A DNA stretch of 64,000 bases from Pirellulales bacterium (GTDB lineage: Bacteria; Planctomycetota; Planctomycetia; Pirellulales; JAEUIK01), in assembly GCA_019694435.1 (NCBI GenBank), contig JAIBBZ010000011.1:62001-126000 (forward strand), written 5' to 3'. This document shows positions 1-8,222 of the stretch, in pieces. Position numbers and translations under genes: made by a program. How positions within the stretch are numbered: the stretch's first letter is position 1; the number at the start of each line of letters is the position of its first letter. The notes under the pieces were generated by a model. That model searched no databases. It was not told the DNA's origin and worked only from the letters and a program-made list of their open reading frames with translations.

Positions 1-959
1 ACGTTGCCGACCATCTGGTGGACACCGCCCACGCTGACGCCCGTGGCGAAATCTTGCACTGCGGCCGTGCCGGTGCGCGCGCCCCACAGGTTGGCGCGGT
101 TGCGCTCGAAGCCATCGCCCCAGGGGAATTTGCGGCCCGGCCGTGTGTTGCCCGAGCGTTGCGCGGGCCAACTGGCGGCCTTTTCCCACTCGGCATCGGT
201 GGGGAGCCGCTTCCCGGCCCAGCGTGCATAGGCGCAGGCCTCGTACCAGCACACCCCGACGACGGGATGATCGTCTTCGCCCTCGGGATAGTTGCCGTCG
301 TGCCAGCCGCGCGGCCCGGGATGGCCTGTCCGATCGGTGAAATCGAGCACCCCGGGCCAAATCTGTGGATCCCACAGTCCCATCTGCTCGTAGCCTCCGT
401 CGGCGATGAAGGCGCGGTACTGCGCGTTGGTCACGGCGAAGCGATCGATCAGATACGAAGCGACGCGCACCACGCGCCCCTGTGGGATCGTTTCGGGGCT
501 GTAGCACTCGGCGCCGGACGTCGATCCGTCGCCGACCCAGACTTCGCCTTCGGGCACGAGGGCCATCTGGTCGGCCAATTCGGCGAGCGTGCGCTCAAGC
601 TGTTCGGCCGTGAGATTCTCGACGATCTCGGGACGCAGCAAGAGCGCATGACGGCCGTGCCGCAATAATTGATCAATGAGTTGTGCGGAAGAGTTGCCCG
701 GCTTTTCGGCCACGGGCGGCGGCGCTGCCTTGGCCGGCGCGCTGGCGCGGCAGGCCACGGGTTGGGCGACTTTGCGCCAAACTGCCGCCAATCGCCAACC
801 GCTGTAGACCAGGCCCACGCAGCCGGCAACGACGGGAAGCAATTGCTGTTTGCCGAGGCCCAACGCGCAGGCGGCGAGGCTCGCTGCCAAGGCGACCAGC
901 AACACGACACGACGACGTCGGCAATAGCACCACTCGGCGAATTGGCGGAGGCGCGTCAT
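1..959 (-). CDS. FGE-sulfatase-domain membrane protein (3' end cut by window edge)
   Basis: The reverse strand reads open for 319 codons from the ATG at 959 to the window edge, so the C-terminus is missing. Residues 18-36 and 41-55 are hydrophobic and likely membrane segments, followed by a Pro/Ala-rich linker. From about residue 135 it has the formylglycine-generating-enzyme fold: MALVPEGEVWVGD, FAVTNAQYRAFI (174-185), HPVVGVCWYEACAYARWAG (231-249), RLPTDAEWEKAA (251-262) and FPWGD (278-282). Family members either oxidise the sulfatase cysteine or are non-catalytic carbohydrate/ergothioneine-type relatives. The catalytic cysteines lie beyond the visible part, so activity cannot be judged. 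An AGGAG lies about 10 nt before the ATG. It follows the coiled-coil gene by 40 bp on the same strand, so the two may be co-transcribed. Confidence 0.85.
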   Translation of the reverse strand, partial: MTRLRQFAEWCYCRRRRVVLLVALAASLAACALGLGKQQLLPVVAGCVGLVYSGWRLAAVWRKVAQPVACRASAPAKAAPPPVAEKPGNSSAQLIDQLLRHGRHALLLRPEIVENLTAEQLERTLAELADQMALVPEGEVWVGDGSTSGAECYSPETIPQGRVVRVASYLIDRFAVTNAQYRAFIADGGYEQMGLWDPQIWPGVLDFTDRTGHPGPRGWHDGNYPEGEDDHPVVGVCWYEACAYARWAGKRLPTDAEWEKAASWPAQRSGNTRPGRKFPWGDGFERNRANLWGARTGTAAVQDFATGVSVGGVHQMVGN

Positions 960-999
960 GGCAAACCGGCTCCTGTGCGTGGTCGTTTCCGAAAGGATG

Positions 1000-1866
1000 C
1001 TAATCTGTCGGCGTACCGGCCGACTCGCGGCCTCGTCGTCGGGCACGATCTTTTTGCAGCTTTTCGAACTGCAACATCACGGCATTGATCGCCGGATCGC
1101 GCTGCGCGACGGCCACGGCGCCATAAACCTCGGTCGTCGCCGAGATGCATCGCGCGCCGGCCTGCACGGCTGATTCGTGATCGGCGACGAGCATCGCCTG
1201 GCGTTCGAGCACTTTGCGCAACTGCCGCAGCTCGCCGGCCCATTCGGCGCGCTCTTCGGCCATCTTGCGGCGCTCGAGCGTGAGGTTTTCGGCCATCTCC
1301 GCGGTGCGGTTGCGGACCGCTTCCAGCTCGGCTTCCAGGGTGTCGCGCTCGTGTTCGACGGCGGCCAGGCGCTCGACGATTTCGGCTGGTGGCGCCGCCG
1401 CCTCGGCGGCGAAGTGCTCGGATTGGCGTGCCAGCTCTTGCTGGGCACTTAACAGATCGGCCAAGGCGGTGTCGCGCTGAATGGCAACGGCCTCGCATCG
1501 CTCGGCCAGTTCGTCGCAGCGCTGCGCAAGTTCGGTGTGTTGCCGCTCGCCTTGGGCTTGCAGCTCGGTTTGGCGGCGTTCGATCTCCGCTCGCAGCTCG
1601 ACCAGTTCTGTCTGCTGGGCGAGCAGACGTTGATCCTCGGTGTCGAGGCGCGCTTCACGCAGCTCGAGCTGCGACTGGCGCTGGAGCAATTGGTCACGCA
1701 ACGCCGCCAGCTCGGCCAGTTGCTCGTCGACAACCTGCCGAAAGCGGTTGCCGTCAGACAACAGCTCGGCAAACACCTCGCTGACCGGGCTCCACGAACG
1801 AATTGGTTCGCGCCCGGCTACGGGCTCGCTCGACGCGCAGCGGCGTTCATCTGCGACAAGCGTCAC
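1000..1866 (-). CDS. coiled-coil protein of unknown function
   Basis: This is a 288-residue Glu/Gln/Arg/Ala-rich protein. Residues about 40-220 are an almost continuous heptad pattern (LAELAALRDQLLQRQSQLEL, RLLAQQTELVELRAEI), predicting a long coiled coil without a signal peptide. No enzymatic motif is visible. The start shown is a GTG without a clear ribosome site, so the true start could lie a little downstream. It sits 40 bp upstream of the FGE-like membrane gene on the same strand. Coiled-coil proteins of this kind are common in planctomycetes, but I do not recognise a named family. Confidence 0.6.
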   Translation of the reverse strand: MTLVADERRCASSEPVAGREPIRSWSPVSEVFAELLSDGNRFRQVVDEQLAELAALRDQLLQRQSQLELREARLDTEDQRLLAQQTELVELRAEIERRQTELQAQGERQHTELAQRCDELAERCEAVAIQRDTALADLLSAQQELARQSEHFAAEAAAPPAEIVERLAAVEHERDTLEAELEAVRNRTAEMAENLTLERRKMAEERAEWAGELRQLRKVLERQAMLVADHESAVQAGARCISATTEVYGAVAVAQRDPAINAVMLQFEKLQKDRARRRGRESAGTPTD

Positions 1867-2251
1867 GGTATGTTAGGCCTCGATGGCCGTGCAGCGGAAC
1901 CGCATTGGTCCGCCGGCGGCCGACCGTGCCAACATGGCTCGGGCGAGCGCCGGAGTGCGGGCCTGGACCAGAAAGGGAACCCGCTTTCGGAAACCTAGGT
2001 CACAAAAGTCGATGCGGCAAATGGACGTCGTTCTCCGGCCTGGAGGTAACGTTTACTCCGCAGGTGCGCCTTATGATTGGGTGCCGACGCAGGCACTCGC
2101 CGTGCCGGCCCCCCCTTTGCGGTCGGGGCCGAAATATGACAAGCTTTGGTGCAGGCCGGCACTGCGATTGCCGGCCTGCGTTCGCACGGCAACTGGCGCG
2201 GGCACGCCTGGCGCCGGCAACCGGAACATTCAGCGCAAGAGGAGAATCACC
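1867..2251. other. intergenic region between divergent genes
   Basis: This 385-bp gap separates the minus-strand coiled-coil gene from the plus-strand Cys-rich gene and must carry promoters for both. I see no RNA gene or convincing small ORF. The only clear site is AGAGGAG at 2238-2244, the ribosome site of the downstream gene. Confidence 0.5.
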
Positions 2252-2590
2252 ATGCCACGACAATTGAAGCGGATGTCCCAGGTCCTCGTGTTGGCTTTGC
2301 TGCTCGTCGCGGCTGCGGGGAATACGGCCCAGGCCGCACGGCTGGGCCTGCTGTGCCCGCCACCGGATTGCTGCACGAAGACGTTCACGGTCATCGTGTG
2401 CCATCCGTGCACCGGCTGCGAGATCCCGATCGACCTGTGCATTCCGTGCTGCTGCGACGGCTGCCCCGTGGTCAGCGAGCGCTGCACGCTCATCGGCGCC
2501 GGCCTGGTTCGCTACGACTGGTGCTGCGGATTCACGGCCGTGATTCGCTTCGACAAGTGCGGCGGCTACAAAGTGCATTACCGCGGTTAG
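2252..2590 (+). CDS. small secreted cysteine-rich protein
   Basis: This is a 112-residue protein. The ATG at 2252 is chosen because AGAGGAG lies 7 nt upstream and a signal peptide follows directly (MPRQLKRM, then VLVLALLLVAAAG, cleavage likely after TAQA at residue 29). The mature chain of about 83 residues has 15 cysteines, including CC, CCC and CC runs (CPPPDCC, CHPCTGC, CIPCCCDGC, DWCCGF). That suggests a disulfide-bonded or metal-binding exported protein. I do not recognise a family. The next gene, lutB, begins 47 bp later on the same strand. Confidence 0.7.
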   Translation: MPRQLKRMSQVLVLALLLVAAAGNTAQAARLGLLCPPPDCCTKTFTVIVCHPCTGCEIPIDLCIPCCCDGCPVVSERCTLIGAGLVRYDWCCGFTAVIRFDKCGGYKVHYRG

Positions 2591-2637
2591 CCGCCTGCGG
2601 GCGGGGACTGTAGTCGCATCCTCGGGCCGGCGTTATT

Positions 2638-4068
2638 ATGCCGGCCATGATCGACTACACCCGGCAAGAGCATCACGAGTTTCTTGCGGCGACTGACGAA
2701 GCGCTGGCCAACGCCAACTTGCAGTTGGCGTTGAGCCGGCTGGGCGACACCTTGGGCAGCCGCAATCGCGAGGCGTTTGCGCAACTGCGCGAATCGAGCC
2801 TGCTGCGCGAACGTGCGCGGGCGATCAAAGACGCGACCCTGCTGCGACTCGAAGAACACCTGGCGACGCTCGAGCGCAGTATCCTCGCTCGTGGCGGCCA
2901 GGTGCATTACGCGGCCGACAGTGCCGACGCCTGCCGGATTATCGGCGACCTCGTCGAAGCCGCCGGCGGGCGCAAAGTCGTCAAGTCGAAGTCGATGACG
3001 ACCGAGGAGATTCACCTCAACCGGGCGCTCGGCGAGCGCGGCATCGACGTCGTTGAAACGGATTTTGGCGAGTACATCCTGCAAGTCGCCGAGCAGCGCC
3101 CCAGTCATCTCGTCGCCCCGGCCGTACACTTGACCGTGGGCAACGTGGCCGAGATTCTCTCGAACTCGGCGGGACGGGCGCTACCGGCCGATGCCCCGCA
3201 ATTGGCTGCCTATGCCCGGGAAACGCTCCGCGCCGAGTTTGCCTCGGCCGACGTCGGGATCACCGGGGCGAATTTCGCTGTGGCCGAGACGGGGACGATC
3301 GTGCTCGTTTCGAACGAGGGGAATGCACGGCTCACCGTCAGCCTGCCGCGGGTGCACATCGCGGTGATGGGCATGGAAAAGGTGATTCCCCGGTTGGCGG
3401 ATCTGCCCGTGTTTCTCAAAGTCCTGGCACGCGCGGCCACGGGCCAGAAGCTGTCGATTTACACGTCGCTGATCACCGGCGCGCGCCGCGCAGGCGAACT
3501 CGACGGGGCCGAGCAATTTCACCTGGTCGTGCTCGACAACGGGCGCTCGCGGATCCTCGGTGGTCCGCTGCGCGAGAGCCTGTTCTGTATCCGTTGCGGG
3601 GCCTGCTTGAATGCTTGTCCCGTGTATCGCAATATCGGCGGTCATGCCTATGGCGGCGTCTATGCCGGGCCGATCGGAGCGGTGCTCACGCCGCTCTACG
3701 ACGGTCTGCAGGCAAATCCCCACTTGCCCCATGCGTCGAGCTTGTGCGGCGCGTGCCAGGCAGCCTGCCCGGTGAAGATCGCCATTCCCGAGATGCTCAT
3801 CAAGCTCCGCGAGCAACTGCACGACGATCCGGCGACCGGCAGCAAGTTCGAAGCGCTCGTCTATGGACTCTGGGCGCGCGCGATGCGGCGGCCTTGGGCC
3901 TACCGGTTGGCTACGTGGCTGGCGACGCGCACCGTGGGGCGGTTGAAACGCGGCTCGCCGTGGTTGCGCCGTTTGCCCGGTGTCGGTGGCTGGACGGCGG
4001 CCCGCGATTTTCCAGCGCCGGCTGCACAACGGTTTCGCGACTGGTGGCGCGAGGAGCAGCGGGGATGA
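2638..4068 (+). CDS. lutB: LutB-like iron-sulfur lactate-utilisation protein
   Basis: This 476-residue protein matches the LutB/YkgF family. The N-terminal LUD domain (residues about 60-300, with KSKSMTTEEIHLN, GEYILQ and ITGANFAVAETGTIV) is followed by two 4Fe-4S motifs: CIRCGACLNACP at about 317-328 and CGACQAACP at about 370-378. In other bacteria LutABC oxidises L-lactate to pyruvate in the cytoplasm. The stop overlaps the start of lutC as ATGA, so the pair is translationally coupled. No lutA (CCG-domain subunit) is next to it, so it may be elsewhere. ATGs at 2638 and 2647 are both possible starts. Confidence 0.92.
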   Translation: MPAMIDYTRQEHHEFLAATDEALANANLQLALSRLGDTLGSRNREAFAQLRESSLLRERARAIKDATLLRLEEHLATLERSILARGGQVHYAADSADACRIIGDLVEAAGGRKVVKSKSMTTEEIHLNRALGERGIDVVETDFGEYILQVAEQRPSHLVAPAVHLTVGNVAEILSNSAGRALPADAPQLAAYARETLRAEFASADVGITGANFAVAETGTIVLVSNEGNARLTVSLPRVHIAVMGMEKVIPRLADLPVFLKVLARAATGQKLSIYTSLITGARRAGELDGAEQFHLVVLDNGRSRILGGPLRESLFCIRCGACLNACPVYRNIGGHAYGGVYAGPIGAVLTPLYDGLQANPHLPHASSLCGACQAACPVKIAIPEMLIKLREQLHDDPATGSKFEALVYGLWARAMRRPWAYRLATWLATRTVGRLKRGSPWLRRLPGVGGWTAARDFPAPAAQRFRDWWREEQRG

Positions 4069-4751
4069 ATCGTGACGAGTTTTTCCAGCGCGTGCGGCAG
4101 GCGACCCAGTCCGGCAGCCGCTTTCACGTCGCGACGCGCGGGGACATTCCGGCGAGCATCGGCTACGTCGGTGGTGGCGACGATCGCGTAGCATCGTTCG
4201 TGCGCGAGGCCACGGCCGTCGGCGGGACGGCGGTGGCCGTCGACGATTGGATCGCGGCCCGGCACCAGGTGCAGGAGTGGATCGAGCGGCACGGGGCGCG
4301 GCACGCGCTCTGCTGGCAGCATCCTGTCCTCGAGCAATTCGGCTGGCAGGATCTCGCGGCCGAGTTGGGCTTGACCGTGGCCGACTACGCGGCGCTGGCC
4401 GAGATACAACCGTCCGCTGCCAAAGCCGCGATGCTGGCGGCCGACGTCGGCGTCACCAGTTGTGAATGTGCCGTGGCCGAGACCGGTTCGCTCGTCATGC
4501 TTGCCCGGCCGGGCCACGAGCGGCTCGCCAGCCTGGCGCCCAAGGTGCACATTGCAATCGTCGCCGAAAGCCAAATCGTCGCCGATTTGTTCGACGTGTT
4601 CACTCGGCTCGAAGCCGCGGGGCTCGATCGCCTGCCGAGTAACGTCACGCTGATTACTGGTCCGAGCAAGACCGGAGACTTGGAGCTGAAATTGACCACC
4701 GGCGTACACGGACCAGGGTTCTGGTACGTCGTCGTCGTGCGCGGCGTCTAG
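4065..4751 (+). CDS. lutC: LutC-like lactate-utilisation protein (LUD domain)
   Basis: This 228-residue protein starts at the ATG overlapping the lutB stop (ATGA, 4065-4068). It carries the LUD-domain signatures VTSCECAVAETGSLVM, LAPKVHIAIV and LPSNVTLITGPSKTGDLE, typical of LutC, the non-iron-sulfur partner of LutB. The C-terminus GVHGPGFWYVVVV matches the family end. It converges with the radical SAM gene, only 6 bp separating the stops, so the two transcripts may overlap. Confidence 0.92.
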   Translation: MNRDEFFQRVRQATQSGSRFHVATRGDIPASIGYVGGGDDRVASFVREATAVGGTAVAVDDWIAARHQVQEWIERHGARHALCWQHPVLEQFGWQDLAAELGLTVADYAALAEIQPSAAKAAMLAADVGVTSCECAVAETGSLVMLARPGHERLASLAPKVHIAIVAESQIVADLFDVFTRLEAAGLDRLPSNVTLITGPSKTGDLELKLTTGVHGPGFWYVVVVRGV

Positions 4752-4757
4752 TTCGTC

Positions 4758-6239
4758 TCAGGCAGCCGTGCGCGAACCGGGAGTCCGCGAGCCGGGCGAC
4801 GAAATCGTGTGTACCTGTTCGTGCGGCTGATCGGCGCGCAGCTCGGACCGCTGGTCGAGCACCGGCAACGGGTCGGTCGCCGGCGCCGCAGCGGGCTCGG
4901 CCTTCGGCGGGGCTTGCAAGCCCAGGTGCTTCAGCCACGGCCAGAGCAACAAAGCGTTGTCCTGCAGATACGGCCAGCGGAAGTAGTAGCTCGTAAAACA
5001 CTTGGCGTGCCATTGCTGCACTTCTTCGGCTGTCAGGTGCTGGTACTTCATCACCGGCGTGTAGACGCTGTACTTCGAGTAGTCGAAGCTAGCGACCTGT
5101 TCGCGGACCTGCTGGAAGAACTCGGTACCGGGGTAGGGGGTGACGATGTTGAAATTCGCGAAAGTCGGGTTGACCGACTTCGCGTATTTGAGCACGTTGC
5201 GGATCGACTGCGGCGTGTCCTCGGGAAAGCCGATCATGAACCCGGCGACCGTGCGAATGCCCAGCTCGCGGCACCGGGCCACGAACTCCCGCTGCTTGTC
5301 GTCCTTGATCGGCGCGCGCTTATATTGCTTGAGCGTCGTCTCGGCCGGCGTTTCGATGCCTACCGTGATGCTCACCAGGCCCACTTCCTTGAGCACTTTG
5401 AGCGTTTCGGGCCGGAGAATGTCGATCCGCCCCTCGATCGAGAATTGAACTCGCTTGGGCAGCTTGCCGAGATGCTCGGCCAGCGCGAGCACCCGCTTGC
5501 GGTCGAGCCCGAACAGCGGATCGCGGAACTTGAACGAGCGAAAGGCGTATTCGCGCATGCCGTGGCGGATTTCGGCGACCACCTGTTCGGGATCGCGGAA
5601 CCGCGTGGCGTTTTCCATGATGATGTACGGGCAATAGTTGCAACTGAACGTGCAGCCGCGGCTCTGCTGGACCAGTCCCGTGGGAAACTGCCAGAAGTCG
5701 TAAGCGATCTTGAACCGCTGCGGCTGGAACGGCGACCAGTCGGGCCAGGGCAGGTCGTCGAGGTTCTTCACCGTGCCGACCTCGACGATCCGCTGCGGCG
5801 ATTCGAGCACCTCGTCGAGCTTCCACAGCAGTTGCTCGGGCTCGCCTTTGACCAGCTTGACGTCGAGATTTGCGAAGGCCTCGGGCAAGGTGTAGGCCAC
5901 GAGTCCCGTGACGAGTACGCGCGGCCGCGGCGTTTGGGCCAGGGCCTGCTGCATGGCGGCCACTTCCAGGTCGAGCGTCACCAGCGCAGGATTGAAGACG
6001 TACAGGTCGGCGCCGGCGGGGAGCTGGTCTTCGGCATACTGGACCGTGTGGCCCAGGCGGCGAAAGATCGCGGCCAGGTACGCGAAATTCAGCGACACGG
6101 GGCGGCGGTCGCGCTTGTACATCTGCCTCAGGAACCAGCCGCGGGCGCCGCCGTGACCCTGGTACATGCCGACGCCGTAGCCGCCGGCGAAATCCTTCGA
6201 GATGTCCCGTTTACGGGTGTCCCAGAGCACGACGTGCAT
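4758..6239 (-). CDS. B12-binding radical SAM protein
   Basis: This protein has about 493 residues. An N-terminal cobalamin-binding-like Rossmann part (about 35-150, SLNFAYLAAIFRRLGHTV and DLYVFNPALV) precedes a radical SAM domain with the CxxxCxxC cluster motif CTFSCNYC at about residues 195-202. Later elements also fit: VSITVGIETP, GFMIGFPEDTPQSI and PYPGTEFF. The last 50 residues are Pro/Ala-rich and disordered-looking. ATG at 6239 is preferred because AAAGGA lies 9 nt upstream; a GTG at 6245 is also possible. It follows the glycosyltransferase by 24 bp, so the pair probably modifies a lipid or glycan. The substrate is unknown; the hopanoid HpnI/HpnJ pairing is only an analogy. Confidence 0.88.
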   Translation of the reverse strand: MHVVLWDTRKRDISKDFAGGYGVGMYQGHGGARGWFLRQMYKRDRRPVSLNFAYLAAIFRRLGHTVQYAEDQLPAGADLYVFNPALVTLDLEVAAMQQALAQTPRPRVLVTGLVAYTLPEAFANLDVKLVKGEPEQLLWKLDEVLESPQRIVEVGTVKNLDDLPWPDWSPFQPQRFKIAYDFWQFPTGLVQQSRGCTFSCNYCPYIIMENATRFRDPEQVVAEIRHGMREYAFRSFKFRDPLFGLDRKRVLALAEHLGKLPKRVQFSIEGRIDILRPETLKVLKEVGLVSITVGIETPAETTLKQYKRAPIKDDKQREFVARCRELGIRTVAGFMIGFPEDTPQSIRNVLKYAKSVNPTFANFNIVTPYPGTEFFQQVREQVASFDYSKYSVYTPVMKYQHLTAEEVQQWHAKCFTSYYFRWPYLQDNALLLWPWLKHLGLQAPPKAEPAAAPATDPLPVLDQRSELRADQPHEQVHTISSPGSRTPGSRTAA

Positions 6240-6263
6240 CGACACGGTTCCTTTCTTGCAAAC

Positions 6264-7559
6264 TCAAACTTGAGCGACATCGCCGGTCCGCACCGATCGT
6301 GAATGCGGTCGTGGCGGAGTGAACGATTCTGCCGCACTTGTTGCGCGGCCCAACACGGCGACTTGTCCGCCGCGGAGAAAGCGATAGGTCACGCCGCGCC
6401 AGGTGACACAGCGACCATTCAACGCAGACATCCAGCCGGCCCAGTGCACGAGCGTCGCCAGCGGCGCGGCGAGGCAGTCGAACACGGCCCACGCCCGCAA
6501 AGTTGGCCAGGCCTGGGGCAGGCATGCTTGCAGAATCGCCTGCCGCACGATGCCGCGCGCGACGAGCAACAGGTAGATGCTCAGCGTGGCCGCCAAGGGC
6601 ATGGTCCACCACGCCGCACCGCTCAGCGCGCCGAACAGGGCCAGCACCAGGCCGCCCCAGAACGCCCCCACGGCGATTGCCAGAATCATGCCAGCCAGCC
6701 AGAAATACTTGGGCACGTTGAACCGCGCCATCATGTACTGACGGCGGATGAACTCGAGGCTCTGACCCAGCGAGACATCGAGCGGCGAAGCGACCATGCA
6801 CTCGGGCACGAACTCGATCTTCAGGCCGGCCCTGGCCAGCACGCGGCTCGCGACGAGATCGTCACTGACCGCGCCATACCAGGCATCGTGCAGGTCCAGG
6901 CGGTCGAACGTCGCGCGGGCAATGGCCCAGGAGCCTCCCCAGACGAGGTGATGGCCGCCTGGCCCCAACATCGAGGCGACGCCCGCATTGATCGAATAGA
7001 GCAGCGCGTTGCCCAACCCCGCACGCTGCGGCACGAACCAGCGATATCCGGTGGTGGCGCCGCACTCCAGCCGTTCGAGCCGCGCCACGAGGCGAGTGAG
7101 CCACGATCGCTGGGGCCGCGCATCGGAATCGGCGAAAGCAATCGTCGAGATCGCCGGCGACAAATGGGCCGTGGCCGCGAGCAGATTGTGGACCTTTTGG
7201 CCGCCGTCGGCGGCGCGTCCGGCAACGACCAGCCGCGCGTCGAAGCTGGGGAATTCGGCGAGCATCTGGCGAATCGTCGCCACGGCGGGGTCATCGAGCG
7301 ACTCGACGATCAGGGCCAATTCGTAGTTGCCGTGGTCTTGTTGAAACAGTGGCCGAAGGTTTTCGGCCAGGCCCGTTTCCTGGCCTTTGCAAGGCACGCA
7401 CAGCAGCACGCGCGACGGCGCCTCCGGTGCAGTCGCCGGGGTACGGATGCGGCTGACCGCAAAGCGGCGATGTTCCCAGGTCTGGAGTAGGCCCAGCAGT
7501 GCCTGGATCAGGCCTGCGAAGGCAACCGTGGACCAACTGAGGAGCACGAAGCTCGACAT
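6264..7559 (-). CDS. membrane glycosyltransferase, ceramide-glucosyltransferase/HpnI-like (GT2/GT21)
   Basis: This 431-residue protein has an N-terminal membrane helix (about 4-26), then a GT-A domain: VLLCVPCKGQETGL (51-64), ADSDARP with the DxD-type motif at 143-149, GGSWAIAR (208-215), SDD (232-234) and RRQYMMAR (272-279), the equivalent of the Q/RxxRW acceptor motif. Two or three membrane segments follow (about 285-340). This architecture is that of ceramide glucosyltransferase and HpnI, which act on lipids at the cytoplasmic face of the membrane. It is the first gene of a two-gene unit with the radical SAM gene. The substrate cannot be read from the sequence. Confidence 0.85.
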   Translation of the reverse strand: MSSFVLLSWSTVAFAGLIQALLGLLQTWEHRRFAVSRIRTPATAPEAPSRVLLCVPCKGQETGLAENLRPLFQQDHGNYELALIVESLDDPAVATIRQMLAEFPSFDARLVVAGRAADGGQKVHNLLAATAHLSPAISTIAFADSDARPQRSWLTRLVARLERLECGATTGYRWFVPQRAGLGNALLYSINAGVASMLGPGGHHLVWGGSWAIARATFDRLDLHDAWYGAVSDDLVASRVLARAGLKIEFVPECMVASPLDVSLGQSLEFIRRQYMMARFNVPKYFWLAGMILAIAVGAFWGGLVLALFGALSGAAWWTMPLAATLSIYLLLVARGIVRQAILQACLPQAWPTLRAWAVFDCLAAPLATLVHWAGWMSALNGRCVTWRGVTYRFLRGGQVAVLGRATSAAESFTPPRPHSRSVRTGDVAQV

Positions 7560-7701
7560 CCCGGGCCATCCTTGGCGCAGGGGGGCGGAGAACGGAGAAA
7601 TACAGGGTGCGGCAAGCTAGCCGGAGCCGGCGTAGCGGGTCAAGGCGGCGAAGGTCGACGGGTGCTAGCGATGCTGGCGCGTGGATCGCAGCGCAGGGCG
7701 G

Positions 7702-8127
7702 CTAGTCGCCCTCGGCATGAGCGAAGCCAGCCACGACGAGGTCCTTGTATCCCGGCTTGAGCGGGCGAAAGTCGTAACCTTGCGCCTGTTCGAGGACGTC
7801 GCATGCCAGCAGGCAGCGATGGCCCGACGCGCAGTGGACGTAGATCGGCTTGTCCTTGGGCAGATCTTCGAGCAGTCGGGCCAGCGCGGCAGAATCCTTG
7901 GCCGCTTTCCCCAGCACGCTGAGCGGCAACAGCGTCGCGCCGACGATGTGTCCTTTGCGCCACTCCTTCAGTTCGCGCACATCGATCAGAATCGCCTTGT
8001 CCTCGTCGACGAGCTGTTTGACCTTGTCGATCGGATCAGGCGTGTGTTTGCGCTCCTCGGCAGTGGCGCTGGCGCTCGGCAGCAAGGCGAACATCAAGAG
8101 CGCGAAAGTCAGTTGCCGCGTTGTCAT
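7702..8127 (-). CDS. exported rhodanese-like protein
   Basis: This 141-residue protein has a signal peptide (LTFALLMFALLPSASA, cleavage near residue 22) and a single rhodanese domain: AILIDVRELKEW, HIVGATLLPLS and the active-site loop HCASGHRC with catalytic Cys99. Single-domain rhodaneses carry sulfur or act as redox/persulfide proteins; this one should work outside the cytoplasm. It lies 95 bp downstream of the aminotransferase on the same strand, with no obvious shared function. Confidence 0.88.
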   Translation of the reverse strand: MTTRQLTFALLMFALLPSASATAEERKHTPDPIDKVKQLVDEDKAILIDVRELKEWRKGHIVGATLLPLSVLGKAAKDSAALARLLEDLPKDKPIYVHCASGHRCLLACDVLEQAQGYDFRPLKPGYKDLVVAGFAHAEGD

Positions 8128-8222
8128 GTGTCGTTCAGGCTCCCAAATCTCGACGGCCGATCATCTTGCGGGGAGCATACCAGAACCCGCCTCGGCTGGC
8201 ATGGGGGAAAGCCCCCGGTGGG

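Noticed and set aside
4809-6302. A 497-codon plus-strand frame opposite the radical SAM gene
   Set aside because: It is an antisense frame; the minus strand carries the CxxxCxxC motif and family conservation.
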